The notes under the pieces were generated by a model. That model did not search any database and was not told the DNA's origin. It saw nothing but the letters and a program-made list of their open reading frames with translations. 64,000 nucleotides of DNA, taken from positions 1,885,142-1,949,141 of the forward strand of contig CM018048.1 in assembly GCA_008638375.1 (NCBI GenBank), written 5' to 3'. This DNA is from Nyssa sinensis. Its lineage: Eukaryota > Streptophyta > Magnoliopsida > Cornales > Nyssaceae. The translations under genes were made by a program, and so were the position numbers. Shown here in pieces: positions 24,016 to 36,400 of the stretch (positions within the stretch are counted from its first letter, which is position 1; each line of letters starts with the position of its first letter).

Positions 24016-26226
24016 ATAAAAGTAATGAGACCCACATATATTTATTATAATGGGTCCCATAAAATGAAAAAAATTCATTATATATAACATTCTTCTAAGA
24101 CCAATGTTCTATTTAAGTAAAATAATATCAAAAGTTAATTTTGTCTCCATTTTTATACCCCCAACACCCTGCATAAATGGGACTAATATTAGGTAACCAC
24201 CTTTGTAATTTGTATTATTACAGAAAAAGTGTTCAAGTTTGGGAAAATAGGGAAAGGATAAATATGTCGGGTCAGGTTGATTTGAATGTGGTAAAACCCA
24301 TTAATATTGTGGTTTCACTCTCTTAGCAAAACCTTTATAAATGGGTTGAAAAAAACACACACACACCATATATGGACTCAATCCACAATGAACTGTCCAA
24401 TTTGAACACAACAAAAATAAAGTCCACATTCACACCATTCCTTTTGTGGTTATGAATTCTCTCAAACTGATAATCTATATAACAGATGGAGAAAGCTAAC
24501 TACTTTTCCTGCCCAAATGAACAAAATTACTTCTCAAGTTAAGGCTATTATGGACTAATTGTAAAATTCCAACTCCTAAAAGAGGGGACTTGGCTAATTT
24601 TTCAAGCAAATGATAGTTTGCTTAATTAGATTAATTTCATTGATCACTACTTTTTTTTTTTTTTCTTTGAAAAGGAATTTACCCTTTATGAAATATTGGG
24701 CTGACAGATTGAGGTGTTGGATTGAAAATTACGGACACGGCTCCTCTCTAGATCGAGGTCTTTTGGATATATGTCACATCATTTATTATTTAATTATTTA
24801 TTAACAGATTACTAATATAATAACATGTTCCCAAGTCACATGAGAGAAATTTTAAAAAAATATATTGAAGTAAAAATACCATCCTTGCTTGCTTAGCCCC
24901 TCATGAGAGGATATGTTTACATTCTATAGTAAATCTCTCTTATATTAATATTTAATAATTTAATAATTTTTAAAATTTTAAAATTCTATTTCTATTAATT
25001 ATACTGAGTCTAAGAAAGAAGCAGAAGAATAAATATTTATAGGCTTATGATCTTCTTTAAACTGTATTTTTATATTTTCCCCCCTTTCTTTTACTATATA
25101 GTTGGTAAAAGAGAAAGAAAGGACAGAAAAGTTCATTTTGGATTGACAAAAAGATGAAAATTAATTAAAATTTTATAAACGTTTTCACAAATTGATGTTA
25201 GGCATTGAGTTAGTTAATATTAGTGTTAGGTCTGGGGTTGTGTGGCATTACTCTTTAAGAGAATCTTCCTTTAATTATTATTTTTTTTATATTTTTTTCT
25301 TTTGATTCTTTTTTTTTTTTTTTTTTTAAATTCCGAATTCTTCTATCCACACTAATCTTCTTTAAAATTTATTTATTTTTGTTCTTTAAAATGAGAAGTT
25401 TTTAGGTGGACTATATTTATTGATCAAGCATGAATTCGATCAATTAAATCGTGTTATGTGTACATATTATTTATTTTTAAAAAATAAAAAAATAATACTA
25501 TTATTACCTTCTTATTTTACTAAAATGCTTTACTTGCTAAGTGGACATCCTTATCAACGGATAAAAGCGTTTTGATAAAATAAGACGGTAAGAATAGCAT
25601 TACCAAATAGAAAAAAAAAGATACTTTTAATCATAGCTATCAAATCTGGTTCGAATAACAACTCGGTAAAGAGATCGGATCAATGGTCACTGGTTCAATA
25701 GTCAGACCGATTCTATTATTAAAATATTTTAAAAATCAAATGTATATTTCAAAGTATATCCTAAAATAAATCATAATTAATAAATAATAAACTATGAATG
25801 TATCATCTTATCGGATTATCATCGATGACTCTTTTTTTAATATTATATGAATTCTTAAATGGTCGTTCTTTATTTTCATTATTAAATTATAATTCAAGTA
25901 TCAAATTTATTATCAAAATTTAAATTAAATATTATATAAATATGATAACAAAAAGTAAAAATACATAATAAATATATTAAATATAATTTCAAGATATTCT
26001 AATATCATTCGTAAGAAACATTCAAAATTTTGGTTATTAAATTTATTATATGACTTAAAATAATTGACAGAATCCAATGGTTTTCGTTGTTCCATTTCAT
26101 CTAAAAATTTCTCATTTTAAGCTGTTGCAAAATTACAATGCAAAATGTCTGAATAGTTGACTCGGACGATTTCTGCCGTCAACTCGGAGAACCCAGTAAA
26201 CCCCGGTCCCATCCCTTCACCAATTC
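24016..26226. other. AT-rich intergenic DNA upstream of RBOHF
   Basis: No gene is supported. Long T runs occur at 24650-24664 and 25310-25327. The last few hundred bases form the RBOHF upstream region. CCAAT at about 26219 and ATAAATAAATT near 26231 could be promoter elements, but nothing fixes the transcription start. Confidence 0.45.
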
Positions 26227-26613
26227 CAGAATAAATAAATTCCACAATTTCTCTCTCATTTCCCAACTTAAATCGTCGTTGCAAACTTTCCAATTTTATT
26301 CACCAGAGCTCCCACCTCTCCCATATACATTATGCTTCATCGGAATAAGCCATCGATACAGATATATATATAGAGAGAGAGAGAAACTGTGCCTTTTTTT
26401 GGCAGTCTCAGATTCTCACTCTGGGCTTTCTCTCTATACGTTTTCGGAGGTGTCGGAGGAGAATCATTAAATATATGAGAAACTTTTAACAATCTTTCAG
26501 TATTCTTCGGTCCCCTCTCCATCTTTGTCCAGTGACCCTCTGCAACAAACTTGTCTCTTTCTTCCTTTTCTCTCTCTAAAACTTCTCTTTCGCTCTAGCA
26601 GAGCACCGCGTAT

Positions 26614-26733
26614 ATGTCATTTCCTAGATATTCCGGACGCGTTCAACAACTCCACTCCTTTAAAAATTCGTTAAATAGTATTGCTCTTTCTCGAGCTGCT
26701 CTGTCCGCATCATCGATTGTCGCAAATTATTAG
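26614..26733 (+). CDS. Upstream ORF in the RBOHF 5' leader, 39 codons
   Basis: An ATG at 26614 opens 39 codons, MSFPRYSGRVQQ... to ...SSIVANY, ending at TAG 26731-26733. This is 43 bases before the RBOHF start codon. It lies in the CT-rich stretch that should be the 5' leader. If present in the mRNA it could lower or regulate RBOHF translation. Whether the peptide is conserved is unknown, and the leader could also be spliced. A four-codon ATG frame lies further upstream near 26475. Confidence 0.35.
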   Translation: MSFPRYSGRVQQLHSFKNSLNSIALSRAALSASSIVANY

Positions 26734-26776
26734 CTAAATATTGGTGTGAATCAATTTAAATATTGTTTTTTAATTT

Positions 26777-27987
26777 ATGAGCGGGTTAGCGAGGCACGGA
26801 CGCCGATGGGCGTCGGACTCCGTTCCCGGCGAGGGAGTGAGCGCCAGATCGTCACCTGGAACTGATTCCAGTTCGGCAGCGGAGGAGTTTGTTGAAGTGA
26901 CGCTTGATCTTCAAGATGACGACACGATCGTTTTACGCAGTGTAGAACCGGCAACTATCCTCAACGTCGACCATGAAGGTTTCACCAGAGGGACCAACAC
27001 TCCTACATCGGCGTCTGCGTCTGCGTCTGCGTCGCCGACGATGCGGCGGAGTACTTCGAATCGTCTCCTTCATTTCTCGCAGGAGTTGAAAGCAGAGGCA
27101 GTGGCCAAAGCAAAACAATTCTCTCAAGAGTTGAAGAGGTTTTCGTGGAGTCATGGACATGTGCCGCGCACGCATTCGTCTTCACCGTCTCCAATTCGAA
27201 ACTTTGTTATTAGAGGGAGTGGTGGTCTGGACTCTGCTTTGGCTGCTCGAGCTCTTCGTCAACGGCAAGCTCAACTCGATCGGACTCGTTCTGGTGCTCA
27301 AAAGGCTCTTCAAGGCCTCAGATTCATCAGCAATAATAAAACCACCAGTGTTGATGCCTGGAACGAAGTTCAGAACAATTTCAACAAGCTTGCCAAAGAG
27401 GGATATCTCCATCGTGCCGATTTTGCACAGTGCATAGGTTTTAACTTTCATTATGATCAGTACTGTTGTTAATTTTGAGATCGTTTGTTTTTTAAGATGT
27501 GATTTAAATGTGAGCTTAACATTGATCTGTTCATTGTAGGAATGAAAGATTCGAAGGAATTTGCGTTGGAATTGTTCGATGCTCTGGGCAGACGACGAAG
27601 GTTGAAGGCTGACAAGATCAGCAGAGACGAGCTTTACGAGTTTTGGTCTCAAATCACCGATCAGAGCTTCGATTCTCGACTCCAGATCTTCTTTGACATG
27701 TATGCCTTATCAAATAAGTAAATTATAGTACTTAATTTAATGAAGTAGCAAGCGTTGGAAAAGCCAGATTTACAGTTTATTTTCAAATAACAGCAGTCAT
27801 TGGAAAAAGAATGAGGATGGCAGGACTACAATTATATATACATATATATATATATATAGTGAGAGAATGAACTATTATTTACTATGCTTAATACATGGGT
27901 CTTCTCTGATACGTTACAGGGTGGACAAGAATGAGGACGGCAGGATTAACGAAGACGAAGTCAAGGAGGCAAGTGCTGTTTCAAATC

Positions 27988-28026
<39 letters not shown>

Positions 28027-31000
28027 AGATCACATTAGCGTAATCAGCATGATCATGATTAATTTAAAAATCTGAACAAATTGGCATGAAGTAAACAGTA
28101 TGTCAGATTCCAGTAATATAAAAATTGGCGCGCCTGACCTTTTCCGGTAAAACGAAGTGACATCTATCTATATGTATATACTGCTTAGTGGCGGAATGGG
28201 CAGAAGTACTTTAGGTTAAAAAAATCAAGGGCAGGCATGGTTTGGTGACCCTAAAGCAGAAAAATTCCGAAGCCAACTACTCCAGTATATATAACGAGAA
28301 ATGCAGAGTGTGAATTTACTTACGATCTGGCGTTTCCCATGTTCTCAAGCATCTTATCTATTGGGTGAATGTCGAATTACAGAAAGTCCGGATGGAATTT
28401 GAGAAATGCCATCTTTCATTCTCCAAATTCCACTAAATTTGGGAGTAGATTATGTCATTTTCAGTGGGGTTGGTGGGGGCTTTTTCGTCAATTTATCAGC
28501 GATAGTGTATCTTTCCTTGCAGTTTTTTTTTTGGTTGAAATAAATAGATTTTTAAATAATATTTTTTTTTTGAATGTGAATAGATCATAATGCTAAGTGC
28601 TTCTGCAAACAAGTTATCGAGATTGAAGGAACAGGCAGAGGAATACGCAGCTCTGATCATGGAGGAGTTGGATCCTGAGAGGCTTGGGTACATTGAGGTG
28701 GGCCCTCCTCTTTCTATCAGCCTTTCTTTCTCTAATTTGTGCGGTACAGAGTCCAGTGCTACAGATTTTTCAGTCATTATCGTTGCTTGCATGGTATTTT
28801 ATTGGTTAAATTACACTGATTTGATTTTTTTTTATTGTTGGAGTTTTTTTATAATTATATTAATTACGTGTGAGATTTTTAAAATTATATTATTTTTTTA
28901 TTTTATTTTAAATTTATAAATAATCCTTTTAATCAAATTTTATTTTTAAATAATAAAACTATTATTTTTCAATTTTTTTTTATATTTCTTCAATTTTGAC
29001 CAATTATTTTAATTTTTTTTCTATTTTTAAATAAAAATTGATTAAACTCTAAATTTATTTTTATATAGAATGAAAATAACTTATTTACCTTAAATGTATT
29101 TTTAATTTATTTAAAAAAAGTTAAGAAAAAATTGATTAAAATTAAAAAAAAATAAAATAAAAAAGATAATTTTATCATTTTTAAAAAACAAATTCTATAA
29201 AAAATATTTATAATTTCTCAAAAAAAATACAGGAGATAAGTAAATTTTAAAAATTTTACAAGAGAGTAGTATAAAAAATATAGGTGTAATTTACCTAATT
29301 TTATTTCAGTCTATACAAATTCATAGCAATTGTCTATAATCTGACATAGCTCTTCACTTTATGATTTTCACATTAGCTAATTAACATTTAACATCCAATC
29401 AGGGGATTTATTGACTGCTATTTAAAAATTGTAAGAATTAGAAATTTTTATGTTAGACTTTTCTTTTCAAGGTCAGTTTGTCTTAGACGACAAATGGCTG
29501 TCTAAATCATCCGACAATTGGGTTACCGTGTTTTACTGTACACGAAGAATAAGATTATCCAGAGGAGTAATTATTTGCTGGTTTTAAAGATTAAATAATT
29601 AATCAGATCAGAAATAATATACTCTATGTGTGTGTGTGTGTGTGTTTGATTTGTCATATCTAATCGGTGGGATTATTGTACTGACACGATTGAATAATTT
29701 TTAATTAAAGAGACTTTTATTTGAAGGGATTATTGATGGACAAGTAACAAAATTAGTATTAGAATAGTTATCATGAATTTATTTAATTTTTTAATAATTT
29801 AATGCAATGAGATTTGATTCGTTTTTAATTTTGTAATTCGTTTATATAAAAATATTATTTTTAAAATTATTATTTAAAAGAAGATAAACTGACTTTGTGT
29901 AAACTGAATTTGAGTTTTAACTGAGATTTTAGATTTTTGAAGTATTTTGTTTTTATAATTTTATTGATATATAATGAATTAATTTTTCTTGTTCATAAAT
30001 ATAAATACTTTATCGAACTAGGTATATCTTGTGCCTTCTGGGTATAATTTTGGGGATAGTGTTATAGAAAATGACCAGTTCAATAAAAAAAATTAATGAC
30101 GTAAATAAAATGATAGACAACCAAACATTAATTGTTATATTTTTGAAATTTTTATTTCAAATGATGTTACACTAATGTAACAACTGTAATAAATAATTAT
30201 ATGATTTAATGCATTATTAATATTACTGTGACATATTATTTAAAATATAAATTTTAGCATAATATTTGAAAAGCATAATATTTTTTCGTAAAAAATTATT
30301 GAATGATTCAAAATTAACTAATTAAGATAGGAAAAAATAAATTTTTTTTTTGTATACTTGATAGCTTAGCAGAAATCATTGACCTATCAATGATGTTAAA
30401 TCATTCAACATTTTCTTCTTGTTTGGACCTCAAGTGCGCGTATTCAGCACTCAAACAAGTACACAAAGGTCCCGCAGTGGCTAGCACTACTGTAATGAGT
30501 TATATATGAGTAGATATGTTCACATTGACCCTTGATGATGGATTGCGTGATCTAACTTCTGATCATTTTGTTGAATGGTGGATGGTCATGATTTTGCAGC
30601 TGTGGCAGCTGGAGACGCTACTGTTACAGAAGGACACTTATCTAAATTACAGTCAAGCACTCAGTTACACGAGCCAAGCCTTGAGCCAAAACCTACAAGG
30701 GCTGAGAAAGAGAAGCCCAATACGAAGGATCAGCATAAAGCTTGTGTACTACTTGGAAGAAAACTGGAGGAGACTTTGGGTTCTCTGCCTGTGGATTATG
30801 ATAATGGTTGGGCTGTTCACGTGGAAATTCTTTCAATACAAAGAAAAGAACGCTTTCAAGGTCATGGGTTACTGTCTCCTTACCGCTAAGGGCGCAGCTG
30901 AGACGCTGAAATTCAACATGGCTCTCATCTTATTGCCTGTGTGCAGGAACACCATTACTTGGTTGAGGTCCACCAAGTTGGGTCATTTTGTACCCTTTGA

Positions 31001-33464
31001 TGACAACATCAACTTTCACAAAGTAAGTCCAACTCTTCTTCCCTTGTTATCATTTTTATTACTATCTTTATTACTAGTTATGTTTAGTTGAAAAATAACA
31101 AAATTAAAGAATAAATGTGTAAGAAATATGCGATAAATTATAATCAAGATATTTGAATTGCCCTTTCTTTGGACACACAAGAATAAATTAAATAAAAAAT
31201 TACTTTTTTTATCAATCTGTAAAGGGGTTTTTTAGATGCGCATCAGATTAAGTCTTATTCTCCGTAACAATCAGGTCTATCTACGTAGAGGAGACTTAAA
31301 CTCGAGACGTTTAAATTTTATTTTTAACGTCTTTATCGCTCAACTACATTTCTGAATAATTAAAAAAAAACTTTAAATTCACATATGACTATTTTGGGTA
31401 CATAAAGTATGTGACGGAATATATATATCTAGAAAAAAATTATACAATGAGAAGATCATTTCACCTTATTATATGTATGTTATGACTATTAATCACAAAT
31501 TCTATTACTTATTATAAATTTTTAATGACAATTTTTTTCATAATTTTTAAAAGGTGATAAGTTTTATGAAGAGTCATATATTATATAGTGACATAAAATA
31601 ATGATCAAATGTATTAATTTCTTTTCACAAGGCATTACACATCAATGTGACAGGGTTGACTCCATTTTTATCAGTAGAAGTCAGAAAAATCCAAGTCTTG
31701 AGTTGGGGACCTCATTTTCTAAAATAAAGAGATAGGTGTCGTGACTGCCCACTATTTTTTATACATCATTACCAAAGGGCCATCATCGCGTAGCGTACTT
31801 GGTAAAGGTAAGAGTCTCAGGAAGCGATAAAAGTCACCGGTGTGGGTTCGACTCCCCTCAGCTGTGCAAGTTCGCAATTTACCTGATGCGTAGGGTTAAT
31901 GGACGGTTTGACGCATCCGGAGTTCACCTTTTAGGGATAACCTTTGATCGAAGGCCCTGTCTGTCATTAGACTAAGTCCTTAGGAGGGTTCTACGTTATC
32001 CCAAAAAAAAAAAAAAAATCATTACCAAAGGGTACAATAGTGGGATTAATCTTCAATTATATGAAGGCTTTTTGTTGCGTAACTGGGAAGGTAACATGTA
32101 TATGAGTACATGAATATCAACACTTTTTTTTTTTTTTATGAGAGGAGCTAGAATTTTTGAGTGACAAATTTTAGGAGAATTTTTTTTTTAATTTTTATGT
32201 AAAACTTTTTGGAGGCTAGATTTATATGTAAAGTTTTTTTATGCAAAATTTAGACGAAATTTTTTTTCTTCTCAAAATTAGAGTTAAAACTAACATAAAA
32301 TTGTTTTTTCTTCTTAAATTTGGCGGCTATACACACCTCTGCCCTTGGTCCTTTTAAGGAGCTGAAAATGAGAAGCTTTATTAGAAGTTGAAACGGGAAT
32401 ATCCGTTGAGGGATATCATCAATCTTCTTATAAATGATTCATACATTGTGTGTGTCCCAATTGAAGATTCTGTGATGTTTGGAGTCCTCTGCCTCTGTTG
32501 GGACGTCAAAGCCCTCGATATTTACGTTTCGACTCTCACAACAAACATTATTTTTGGAGTCACCCCAACTGAATCTTCAGGGAGGAAGTAAGGGTTGGTG
32601 AAAATTGTTGGAATTAGACTGACTTAGTTCGAAATGTGTGCAAACAGGTCCAAATTAGGCTTAGAATACCTTGTGTCACAAAAAAAAAAAAAATTTGCTC
32701 ATACGAACGACAAATCTTTTTTTTGAGAATCTAAGCTTTTCCACCCTCTCGGTTTATGAGTGGTTAATGACTAATTTTAGATGTGTCAATCTCACCGCTT
32801 ACAAACAGGGACACCATTTAAAACACGGTATTCATCAACTGAAAAATTAAACTCGAAACCATACACTTATCACACAATCCTTTATCCGTCCTTACCAATT
32901 GGACTGCCCCCTATAGCGTGCCCCCTATAGCCATATAAACGACAAATTAATGAATTCATTTCTGAGCTACTATTGACATTAGTTTATTTTATCTAAAGTC
33001 CATCGTTCCTTTTCACTACTTCAATTTCTTTTGATTCTCCCGCGTTCTACAGCAAAAAAATCAGCATCTCTCCTATTTTGCTTTGCGTATCCAAAGATCT
33101 TCGTGTCTTTGTCGAAATCCATCCTAGTCAGAGAATACTAAATCTGTGAAACTGTTCTAATCCTGTTGACATGTTTCTTTTCTCTTTCTCTATTTTGAAA
33201 TAGTAACCTATTTCATTTTTTATTTTTTTTTTTGTTTTCCGTTAAATGGTTAGAGGGATGCTTGAGTTTTTCAAATTTTATTTTTAATATGATGTATCAT
33301 GATATTGTAACTTTGAAAATCACATTTTGTAGATAAAATAATATCATATTGACACATTATATTAGAATACAATTGAAAAGCTAAATTAAAGATTTATAGC
33401 ATTTTTCAAATGATTATTATATTGGAAGCCTTCTACTTGAAGCAGAGGTTATCTTTTTTTTTTT

Positions 33465-33498
<34 letters not shown>

Positions 33499-36400
33499 GA
33501 TTACGTATTTACTTGATTTAATAGTGGCATGTGGTTTCTATATTTTGTTGGAATTATGATCTGGTAGAGTAATTGAATGCCCTTTTCACCTATTAAAACT
33601 TAAGGAAACAAAAATAAAAAAAGGAAGAAAAATAAATCACTTGGTGTGTGTCATATCAGGTAATGTTTTTTTCTTTTTGATAAATATGTCAGGTAATACG
33701 TTGGGATTTAGTGGATAGTAGGACATTGTTTGTTGTGTGAAAGTAATTAAATAAATAATAAATCGATCTCAAATTAAAAAAAAAAAAAACGAAGATACAA
33801 GATTTACGTAATTCGACAAGATACCTATCTCCACGGGCAGCAATGATCAATTTAGTATAATTACAAAGAGAAAAAAACTCTCAAAACCTGAAACCTCTTA
33901 TTTCCCGTCGACAACTCTCTTTTCTCTTTTTCAAAATCCTAAACGATAATACCCTTGTATTAGTGGATTATAACATAGAAGAAAAACGAGTCCAAAAACA
34001 AAAATGGTCAAAATTTTTTTTCACACATTGTCTATTTTTCAGATCGTCTTGAGTTGCAAATGAATTATCAAGAATTCAGATAAATTCATAATAATCACCC
34101 AACATTATTTAGTGAGATTGAATTATCACGTGATAATGTACTATTTTAATAACATAATATTATCTCTCATTGGTTTCGGTGAACTGACACTTTTAAAAGG
34201 ACACACAATGATAGGCTTGTTCCGTTCAAGAATTTTGGTCTTTTAAAACGAACCACTGTATGTACACTCCGGAAGTATCATGACACATTGAAATTAGTAT
34301 TTGCAAGAATGACAGCTCCAGAGCCTTTTTGTTTACAATCCGACTACCTTAGTCGTAGTGTCAAACCAATGAAGATGTTTTCGACTTTGTATAATCAAGA
34401 GAATGATCTCAGTTATTTGTACGACTAACTAATCAGTTTTCATGTGTTTTTTACCCTGTTTTGTGAAATGGATCTGTGCAGACCATCGCTGCAGCTATTT
34501 TGATTGGTGTCATTCTCCACGCTGGGAACCACCTAGCGTGTGATTTTCCAAGGCTCATAAATGAGTCCGATAAAGTCTATGGGGATTATTTGCAGCGTGA
34601 TTTTGGCCGTCATAAACCCAACTACACCGACCTGGTTCAAGGGATTGAGGGTGTGACTGGAATTCTAATGGTGATCACCATGGCCATTGCTTTCACGCTC
34701 GCAACACGGTGGTTTAGGCGGAACCTTATTAAGATGCCCAAGCCTCTCGACAGGCTCACTGGCTTCAATGCCTTCTGGTATTCACACCACCTGTTTGTCA
34801 TTGTCTATGTCTTGCTCATCATTCACGGAATGCAACTCTATCTCGTGCACAAATGGTATCTCAAGACGGTAAAAATTTGAAATCCTTTTATCTTGGTGTG
34901 TTCCACATATCTTTAGTTTAAAGGTTCTTGTTTCCATTTGGGCTTAAAATTTGAAGTTTGTGCTGGCAGACATGGATGTATCTTGCCATTCCTGTTCTGC
35001 TCTATGCAGGGGAAAGAACCCTGAGATTCTTTCGATCTGGTTTCTCTACTGTCCGCCTTATAAAGGTTAGCATAATTTAAGTCTTCTCCAGATTAGTTAA
35101 ACATTAGCATATCCAGCAACTCGTTGGGTTCAGAAATTAAGACCCTTTTCGTGTTCTATATACTACTGTAACCTGTTTAACTGTTAAATTTCCAGGTTGC
35201 AATATATCCGGGAAATGTTCTCACGTTGCAAATGTCCAAGCCTCCCCAGTTTAGGTACAAGAGTGGACAGTACATGTTCGTCCAGTGCCCTGCTGTTTCT
35301 CCCTTTGAATGGTAAAATCACAATTATCCCTCACGTAATATAAATTTTAATTATAGAGAAACCCTCAGTTACCTTAAGTGGTACTACTGCTAGTGTGACA
35401 ATTGTTGGTTTCTCATTTAATGTAATTGACCACCCAAATTTCCACCATTTGTTCGTTACGTGAAGGAAGTTTATAGGGATGTTGATGAACTCAAAGTACT
35501 TAGGTTCCCCATTTTGGAATATCAAATCCATTTTTTTCTGCTGATTATAAGATTGTTTGTACATGGCAAAAAATTGTCATGGGATGCTCTCAACTATATA
35601 TTATTCAGTTGGTCCCAATTATAAATCCTCTATGGTCAAGCAACTATCATGTCCATTCTAAATTTAGTTGCAAATATTACAGGAGATTTCATTTTCATAT
35701 TAAAAATCTTCAATACAAAATATTAAGAGGATGACGGTGGCCAAGCCCTATTTTAGCTAGTGTTCTTTTTTTTTTTTTTTTTAATTAATTTATCTCTGGG
35801 CACTTAATGCTGATGTGAGATGATTTATATACTCCAGGCATCCATTTTCCATTACATCAGCCCCTGGTGATGACTTCCTTAGCATTCACATCCGGCAGTT
35901 AGGTGACTGGACGCAAGAGCTTAAGAGGGTATTCTCGGAGGCCTGTGAGCCTCCAGTTGCTGGCAAGAGTGGGCTACTTAGAGCTGATGAAACAACCAAG
36001 AAGAGGTATATTTTTTTGTCTGAATATATGTTTTCTCATATTTTCCATTATTTTTCTTGATCATTCATTCAAACATTATAATTATTGTTGATCTGAAAGT
36101 CTTTCATGTGTATCAGTTTGCCAAAGCTCTTAATAGATGGGCCTTATGGAGCTCCAGCACAGGATTACCGAAAATATGATGTCCTGCTACTTGTTGGACT
36201 TGGAATTGGAGCAACACCTTTTATCAGTATTTTGAAAGATTTGCTCAACAACATTGTCAAAATGGAGGAGCAAGCAGTAAGTAATTTTTATGTTGATTAT
36301 GGCCACTAAAGACATTTATTTCACCTTGAATCTGTTACCTTTATGGTTTTATTTTGACTGGTCCTTGTGTTCTCAACATCTTGAATTACATATGATATTT

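Noticed and set aside
26933..27194. Minus-strand ORFs rich in Arg (run of Arg residues)
   Set aside because: Antisense of the Ser-Ala repeat in RBOHF exon 1.
27182..27652. 156-codon minus-strand ORF
   Set aside because: It spans RBOHF exons 1 and 2 and intron 1 in antisense, with no independent support.
30516..31091. 191-codon ORF starting MFTLTLDDG
   Set aside because: Only 30600-31022 is exon 5 of RBOHF. The start and end of the ORF are intron sequence read through splice sites.
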